DNA of 64,000 nt from positions 62,001 through 126,000 of the forward strand of contig JANXBX010000001.1 in the NCBI GenBank assembly GCA_025060595.1, given 5' to 3'. This document shows positions 59,706 through 64,000 of the stretch, in pieces. The position numbers and the translations under genes are program-made. Positions within the stretch are counted from its first letter, which is position 1. The number at the start of each line of letters is the position of its first letter. Source of the stretch: Synergistota bacterium (GTDB lineage: Bacteria; Synergistota; GBS-1). Below the pieces are notes generated by a model. That model searched no databases, had not been told where the DNA came from, and saw only the letters and a list, made by a program, of their open reading frames with translations.

Positions 59706-60779
59706 TTATATCATATATCCCTCAAGGAGAATATCTTCCCCAACCTTTCTTAAGGTAAACTCGTTAATTTTTATTGAGGAATCTAAGGAACTAACTTCAA
59801 GCTCATCAAAAGGACCTATACCTTTACCAATTATTTTGGGAGCGATAAAATAAAGAAGCTTATCCACCAATCCCTCTCTTAAGAAAGAAGAAAAGATTTT
59901 CCTGCCCCCTTCAACCATAACGCTCGCTATACCAAGTTCTCCAAGCTTCTTTAAGACATCCCTTAATTCGATAATTCCGTTTTCTGAAGAAACTTTATAA
60001 AGCTCTACACCAACAGCCTCAAGCTCTTTAACTTTCTCTCTTGAAGCAACCTCTGAGTAGAATATGATTTTCCTCCCAGGAGAAGTCAGAATTTTTGCGT
60101 GAGATGGAACTCTCAAATAAGTATCCAGGACCACTCTCACCGGGTTTCTCCCCTTAACCAACCTTACAGTAAGCTCAGGATCGTCTCTTAAAACCGTTTC
60201 CACCCCTACCAAAACAGCATCATATAGGGATCTAAATTTATGAACTAACCTCCTTGAACTTAAGGAGGTTATCCATTTCGATTCCCCTAAGGCATTAGCT
60301 ATCTTACCATCAAGGCTCACTGCAATCTTCAAAATCACAAAAGGGATTCCCTTGGTTATCCATTTAAAAAAGGCTTCGTTAAGCCTCCTTGCTTCTCTTT
60401 CAAGTACCCCAGTTACTACTTCTATGCCTGCCTTTTTAAGAAGATCCACCCCTTTCCCTGAAACGAGAGGATTAGGGTCAAGAGTGGCAATAACAACTCT
60501 TCTTATCCCCGCTTCTATTATTCTCGGAGCACAAGGAGGAGTTTTACCAAAGTGAACACATGGCTCTAGATTAACATATAATGTAGCCCCTTTAGCTTCT
60601 CCTTTAGCGTTATCTAAAGCAACCACTTCAGCGTGAGGTCCACCATAATACTCGTGATAACCTGTAGCTACTACCTTTCCATCTTTAACCAAAACTGCTC
60701 CTACCATAGGATTAGGGCTAACTCTTCCAGCACCCTTCAAAGCCAGCTTCAGAGCTTTTTTCATAAAATATTCATCCAA
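59706..60779 (-). CDS. ribD: bifunctional diaminohydroxyphosphoribosylaminopyrimidine deaminase / reductase
   Basis: Carries the deaminase and reductase steps of riboflavin synthesis. The N-terminal zinc deaminase has GPHAEVVAL and NLEPCVHFGKTPPC. The C-terminal reductase begins near residue 145 with FVILKIAVSLDGKIA and includes VMVEGGRKIFSSFL. 357 residues. The start is TTG 60779, 7 nt behind GGGGGTG. It is first of the operon ribD-ribE-ribBA-ribH-serS. Only 57 bp separate it from the divergent HDOD gene, too little for an FMN riboswitch. Confidence 0.96.
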   Translation of the reverse strand: MDEYFMKKALKLALKGAGRVSPNPMVGAVLVKDGKVVATGYHEYYGGPHAEVVALDNAKGEAKGATLYVNLEPCVHFGKTPPCAPRIIEAGIRRVVIATLDPNPLVSGKGVDLLKKAGIEVVTGVLEREARRLNEAFFKWITKGIPFVILKIAVSLDGKIANALGESKWITSLSSRRLVHKFRSLYDAVLVGVETVLRDDPELTVRLVKGRNPVRVVLDTYLRVPSHAKILTSPGRKIIFYSEVASREKVKELEAVGVELYKVSSENGIIELRDVLKKLGELGIASVMVEGGRKIFSSFLREGLVDKLLYFIAPKIIGKGIGPFDELEVSSLDSSIKINEFTLRKVGEDILLEGYMI

Positions 60780-60836
60780 CTTTCTACACCCCCAACTAAT
60801 AAGTATACTATCATTATGTTATAATTATATGTTAAG

Positions 60837-61700
60837 ATGAAGGGGTTAGAATTAAAAGATAGGATTTTATCAAAATTGAGAGACCTTCCAACCTTGCCTG
60901 AGGTAGCAGCTAAAGTTATGGAAATAGCTAATAATCCTCGATCCTCAGCAGCAGATATGGCAAAGGTCATCTCTCAAGATCAAGCTCTTACTGCTAAAAT
61001 TCTTAAGCTCGTTAACTCAGCGTACTATGGCTTCCCGAGAAAGATATCTACCATAACACAAGCCATAGTTATACTAGGTTTTAGAACCGTAAGGGATCTT
61101 GTATTAAACATTTCTATATCTGATATGTTCAACTCGAAAAACGTTGGAGGACTTAATGCAGAAAGCTTATGGCTACATAATTTAGGGGTAGCCATAACAG
61201 CTAAGATCTTAGCTAAAAGGATAGGTTACGATCCTCCAGAAGAGGCCTTTACATGCGGTCTTCTTCATGATTTAGGAAAGCTTGTCTTTATAAAGCTCTT
61301 CCCTCAAGAATATGAAAAGGTTGCTACCATAGCAAGAGATGGAGATAAATGGATAAGGGACGTAGAGGAAGCCATCTTTGAGATAGACCACTCTGTTGTT
61401 GGCAAATGGGTAGCAGATTACTGGAAATTTCCCCACCAACTCGTTCAAGCTATACAGATGCACCACCAACCTAACCTTGACAACGAATACCCTGAGCTAA
61501 CCTCTATAATTCACGGTGCGGACATATTAACAAGAATTAAAAAGATAGGAAGCGGAGGAGATAATCAGATTCCATCCTTTAGAAAGGAGGCTTGGATGAT
61601 TCTAAAACTTAAACCACAAGATCTAAATGACATATATAATGAAATAGAAAAAGATATTGAAGGAGCCCTAGCCTTCTTACATGTCTTAAGAGGAAAATAA
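60837..61700 (+). CDS. HDOD-domain signalling protein
   Basis: 287 residues consisting of one HDOD domain (LPTLPEVAAKVMEIANNPRSSAADMAKVISQDQALTAKIL order visible from residue 16) and a short C-terminal tail. The HD-like GLLHDLGKLVFI is present near residue 142, so the HD pair is less degenerate than in many HDOD proteins. It has no membrane segment. HDOD proteins take part in signalling and stress control in many bacteria. ATG 60837 lacks a Shine-Dalgarno sequence, and a TATAAT at 60820-60825 would give a leader of about 5 nt, so it may be leaderless. The kinase gene overlaps by 1 bp. Confidence 0.9.
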   Translation: MKGLELKDRILSKLRDLPTLPEVAAKVMEIANNPRSSAADMAKVISQDQALTAKILKLVNSAYYGFPRKISTITQAIVILGFRTVRDLVLNISISDMFNSKNVGGLNAESLWLHNLGVAITAKILAKRIGYDPPEEAFTCGLLHDLGKLVFIKLFPQEYEKVATIARDGDKWIRDVEEAIFEIDHSVVGKWVADYWKFPHQLVQAIQMHHQPNLDNEYPELTSIIHGADILTRIKKIGSGGDNQIPSFRKEAWMILKLKPQDLNDIYNEIEKDIEGALAFLHVLRGK

Positions 61701-63253
61701 TGAGCATGGAAGATTTTGAGAGAAAGATTAAAGATCTGAGAGAAGCTTATGAAGAAGTAATAAGGCTCTACAGGATTACCGAAGAAGTAGGGCTTGCTCC
61801 ATCTATAGAAGCTATAAAGAATCTGTTCTTAAACTACGTGACCAAACTCGCACCTTCCATAAACGAAAAGTATCTAATCTTAGGTAGTGAAATACCAGAA
61901 AAAATTTCAGAAAAGTGGAAAATCTGGGAAGAAGAAGGATTAATAGAATGGGTCAAAAATCGAGGAAAAACAACAATAATACCTGAGGATAATTTAACTT
62001 ACGTATTAACCCCTCTTGTCGTTAGAAATAAGATCATAGGAATGTCATTAGTATCTACATCAGTATGTCCCGAAGGTTTTAACCAGCAGGTTTTAAACCT
62101 ACTTGACACCATAGCACATCAGTGTGCCGTAGGAATAGAGAATATTCGACTTCATAAAGAGATTGACGACATTAGAAAGTTTCTCCAAGAGCTATTTGAT
62201 CAACTTCCCCATGGAATTTTAGTGCTCGAAATAAACGGGAAGATTAAAAGCGCAAATAGAAAGCTACTTGAACTAATCGAGCTAAAAGACAAAGAACCTC
62301 GTGATGTATTAGGAAAGCGAGTGGAAGAAGTCCTGCCAGACATATTATCTTTAAAGATAAGAGAAGTGCTTACGGAAACCGTGATCAAGGTTAGGGTATC
62401 AGAAGAGGAAGTTAGCTATATAGAAAACGACAGAGAGATCACGCTGGGTATAAGCTCCACATTATTTAGACAAAATGAAGATCAAGGAATCATTCTTATA
62501 GTAAGAGACCTTTCAGAAAGCAAAGAGCTAGAAAAATTAAGGAGATTAGATAAGCTTAAAAGTGAATTTATCTCTTCGGTTAGTCATGAACTTAAAACGC
62601 CCCTTACAGCTATCAAAGGTTTTATCGAATTACTACTTGACAACCCTGAAAGCATTCCCTCAGAAACAGCTAAGGCATATCTATCTTTTATGAATGAGGA
62701 GGTTAACAACCTAACACGATTGATAAATGACCTTCTCGACTTTTCGAGACTTGAAACTAGCAAGTTATATCTTGAACTTGAAGAATTTGATATAAACGAA
62801 CTAATAGAAAGAGCAGTCTCCATGTTTGAAAGAGATCTAAAGGAAAAGGAGCTGTTTATTTATAAGGAGCTAAACGGGGATCTCCCCTTAGTAAAAGGAG
62901 ACAAAGGGAAGCTTCTTCAAGTACTCATAAATTTGATAGACAACGCTATAAAATATATAGGAAATGGGAAAAGAATATGGATAAGAGCAAACGCTGATGA
63001 TGGAAAAGGCATAACTATATGTGTGGAAGATGAAGGAATAGGCATTCCTCCGGAAAGTCTGCCCTATATCTTCGATAAATTCTATAGAGTAGAAAGCGAC
63101 TATACTCACAAAATAAGAGGACTTGGATTAGGCCTTTCTATAGCCAAACAAATTATAGAGGCCCATAAAGGTAAGATATGGGCTGAAAGCAAACCTGATA
63201 AGGGATCCAAGTTTTTCTTCTATCTACCAATTATAGAGAAGGAGGAAAGCTAA
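61700..63253 (+). CDS. soluble sensor histidine kinase (GAF-PAS-HisKA-HATPase)
   Basis: 517 residues, no membrane segment, so a cytoplasmic kinase. Domains in order: short coiled coil, GAF-like (about 30-155), PAS (about 163-275), HisKA with phospho-acceptor His296 in SSVSHELKTPLTAIKG, and HATPase with N box NLIDNAIKY, G1 VEDEGIGIPPESLPYIFDKFYR and G2 GLGLGLSIAKQI. The signal is unknown. It lies between the HDOD gene and the response regulator, an obvious cognate pair with the latter. The start ATG shares a base with the upstream stop. Confidence 0.94.
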   Translation: MSMEDFERKIKDLREAYEEVIRLYRITEEVGLAPSIEAIKNLFLNYVTKLAPSINEKYLILGSEIPEKISEKWKIWEEEGLIEWVKNRGKTTIIPEDNLTYVLTPLVVRNKIIGMSLVSTSVCPEGFNQQVLNLLDTIAHQCAVGIENIRLHKEIDDIRKFLQELFDQLPHGILVLEINGKIKSANRKLLELIELKDKEPRDVLGKRVEEVLPDILSLKIREVLTETVIKVRVSEEEVSYIENDREITLGISSTLFRQNEDQGIILIVRDLSESKELEKLRRLDKLKSEFISSVSHELKTPLTAIKGFIELLLDNPESIPSETAKAYLSFMNEEVNNLTRLINDLLDFSRLETSKLYLELEEFDINELIERAVSMFERDLKEKELFIYKELNGDLPLVKGDKGKLLQVLINLIDNAIKYIGNGKRIWIRANADDGKGITICVEDEGIGIPPESLPYIFDKFYRVESDYTHKIRGLGLGLSIAKQIIEAHKGKIWAESKPDKGSKFFFYLPIIEKEES

Positions 63254-63259
63254 TTTGCT

Positions 63260-64000
63260 ATGGGGACAGCAAAAGAAAAAATAATAGTTGCTGAAGATGA
63301 TAGCAAAATTCAGATGGTTATTAAGGGAGCTCTTGAGAAGGAAGGATATGAAATACTTCTTGCCAAGGACGGACTTGAAGCCATAAAGCTACTTCAGGAG
63401 AATCCAGATGTTGTAAGCATTGTAACTGATATAGCCATGCCACGAATGACAGGCTTAGAATTGGTAGAGGAAATAAGGAAAAACGGTCCTAACCCGGATA
63501 TCCCGATACTTATGCTCAGCGCACATCATACTAAGGAAAACATACTAAAGGCAACAGAATTAGGAATAAATGACTTTTTAATAAAACCCTTCTCTATTAA
63601 AGATCTTGTAATAAGACTAAATAGAATGTTAGGGAAGGAAACCCCTACGCTTCCTCCCAAAAGGGAGGAAACCGCACCTCCCCCAGAGAAAACCTCCAAT
63701 AATAATTTCAAGAAGAAGATTCTTGTAGTTGATGACTCTACAATAATTCTAAAAATTATAGAAAGCACTTTAACAAATGCTGGTTTCCACGTAATAACGA
63801 GTGATAATGGGAAGCAAGCTCTTCTTAAAGCAAAAACGGAAAAACCTGATCTTATTCTTACAGACATAATGATGCCTGAAATGGATGGTCTAACACTATG
63901 CGAAGAAATAAGAAAAGACCCTTACACCCAAAGAATACCTATAATTATAGTATCTGCTAAAGGACAAAAGAAAGACGTACTCGAAGCCTTAAAAAGAGGA
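63260..64000 (+). CDS. response regulator with two receiver domains, C-terminus cut by window edge
   Basis: The visible 247 residues comprise two REC domains. The first (about 7-125) has the acidic pair in AEDD, phospho-acceptor Asp57 in VTDIAMPRM and Lys109 in LIKPF. A Pro/Glu-rich linker (127-150) follows, and a second REC begins near 152 with VVDDS and Asp202 in LTDIMMPEMDG. The frame is open at base 64000, so the effector is not seen; a third domain such as GGDEF, HD-GYP or PP2C could follow. It is partner to the kinase 6 bp upstream. Confidence 0.93.
   Translation, partial: MGTAKEKIIVAEDDSKIQMVIKGALEKEGYEILLAKDGLEAIKLLQENPDVVSIVTDIAMPRMTGLELVEEIRKNGPNPDIPILMLSAHHTKENILKATELGINDFLIKPFSIKDLVIRLNRMLGKETPTLPPKREETAPPPEKTSNNNFKKKILVVDDSTIILKIIESTLTNAGFHVITSDNGKQALLKAKTEKPDLILTDIMMPEMDGLTLCEEIRKDPYTQRIPIIIVSAKGQKKDVLEALKRG

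Overview
The window reads as one contiguous chromosomal segment of an AT-rich anaerobic bacterium, probably thermophilic. The proteins are rich in Lys, Glu and Ile. Arg is written mostly AGA/AGG and Ile often ATA. Superoxide reductase with rubredoxin, iron-sulfur leuCD and an archaeal-type phosphoglycerate mutase support anaerobic life. The ornithine racemase homologue, TRAP transporter and archaeal-type mutase would suit an amino-acid-fermenting lineage such as Synergistota, but I cannot assign a taxon from the sequence alone. There is no transposase, phage gene or CRISPR array. About a third of the genes appear to start with TTG, set about 7 nt behind a strong Shine-Dalgarno sequence; I corrected many starts on that basis.

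Minus strand, 1-27464. A TRAP transporter (dctQ, dctM, dctP, the last cut by the window edge) has its own promoter. Next comes a block in transcription order TPR protein - cdaA - cdaR - glmM - trkA - trkH. It links cyclic di-AMP synthesis, amino-sugar supply and potassium uptake. Upstream of it lies a long housekeeping operon read from a promoter at 27464: coaX, dusB, lysS, ligA, gatC, gatA, gatB, an RlmD-like methyltransferase, an EF-G-like GTPase, apgM, argF, an ornithine-racemase-like gene and nhaC.

Plus strand, 27503-38250. A divergent promoter drives leuC-leuD-leuB. After a convergent dedA and a secreted protein of unknown function, a second plus-strand run carries an unknown gene, thrC, thrB, lysC, asd and a LysN-like aminotransferase. 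It ends in a bidirectional terminator.

Minus strand, 38252-45822. A BMP-type (nucleoside or other small-solute) ABC importer (binding protein, ATPase, two permeases) is followed directly by a soluble chemoreceptor with a zinc-binding CZB domain. Upstream lie a second, unpaired BMP protein and tRNA-Val(GAC) with its own consensus promoter and terminator.

45784-49685 is a mixed-strand patch bounded by two inverted tRNA-Val genes (GAC and CAC). It holds rubredoxin, superoxide reductase, nikR, a MoaE-like gene, a cold-shock protein, a zinc alcohol dehydrogenase and a flavoprotein. From 55311 down to 49688 the minus strand carries a glycosyltransferase fusion, a carboxy-terminal protease, a divergent polysaccharide deacetylase, purA and rimI. 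The last part holds a secreted LmeA-like protein, serS with the riboflavin operon (ribD-ribE-ribBA-ribH-serS), and a plus-strand signalling run: HDOD protein, sensor kinase and a double-receiver response regulator cut by the window end.

The most unusual items are the glycosyltransferase fusion, whose WecA/MraY-like half has lost its catalytic motifs; the contiguous c-di-AMP and potassium-uptake operon; the CZB chemoreceptor tied to an ABC importer; and a MoaE-like protein without the usual catalytic tail, divergent from nikR.
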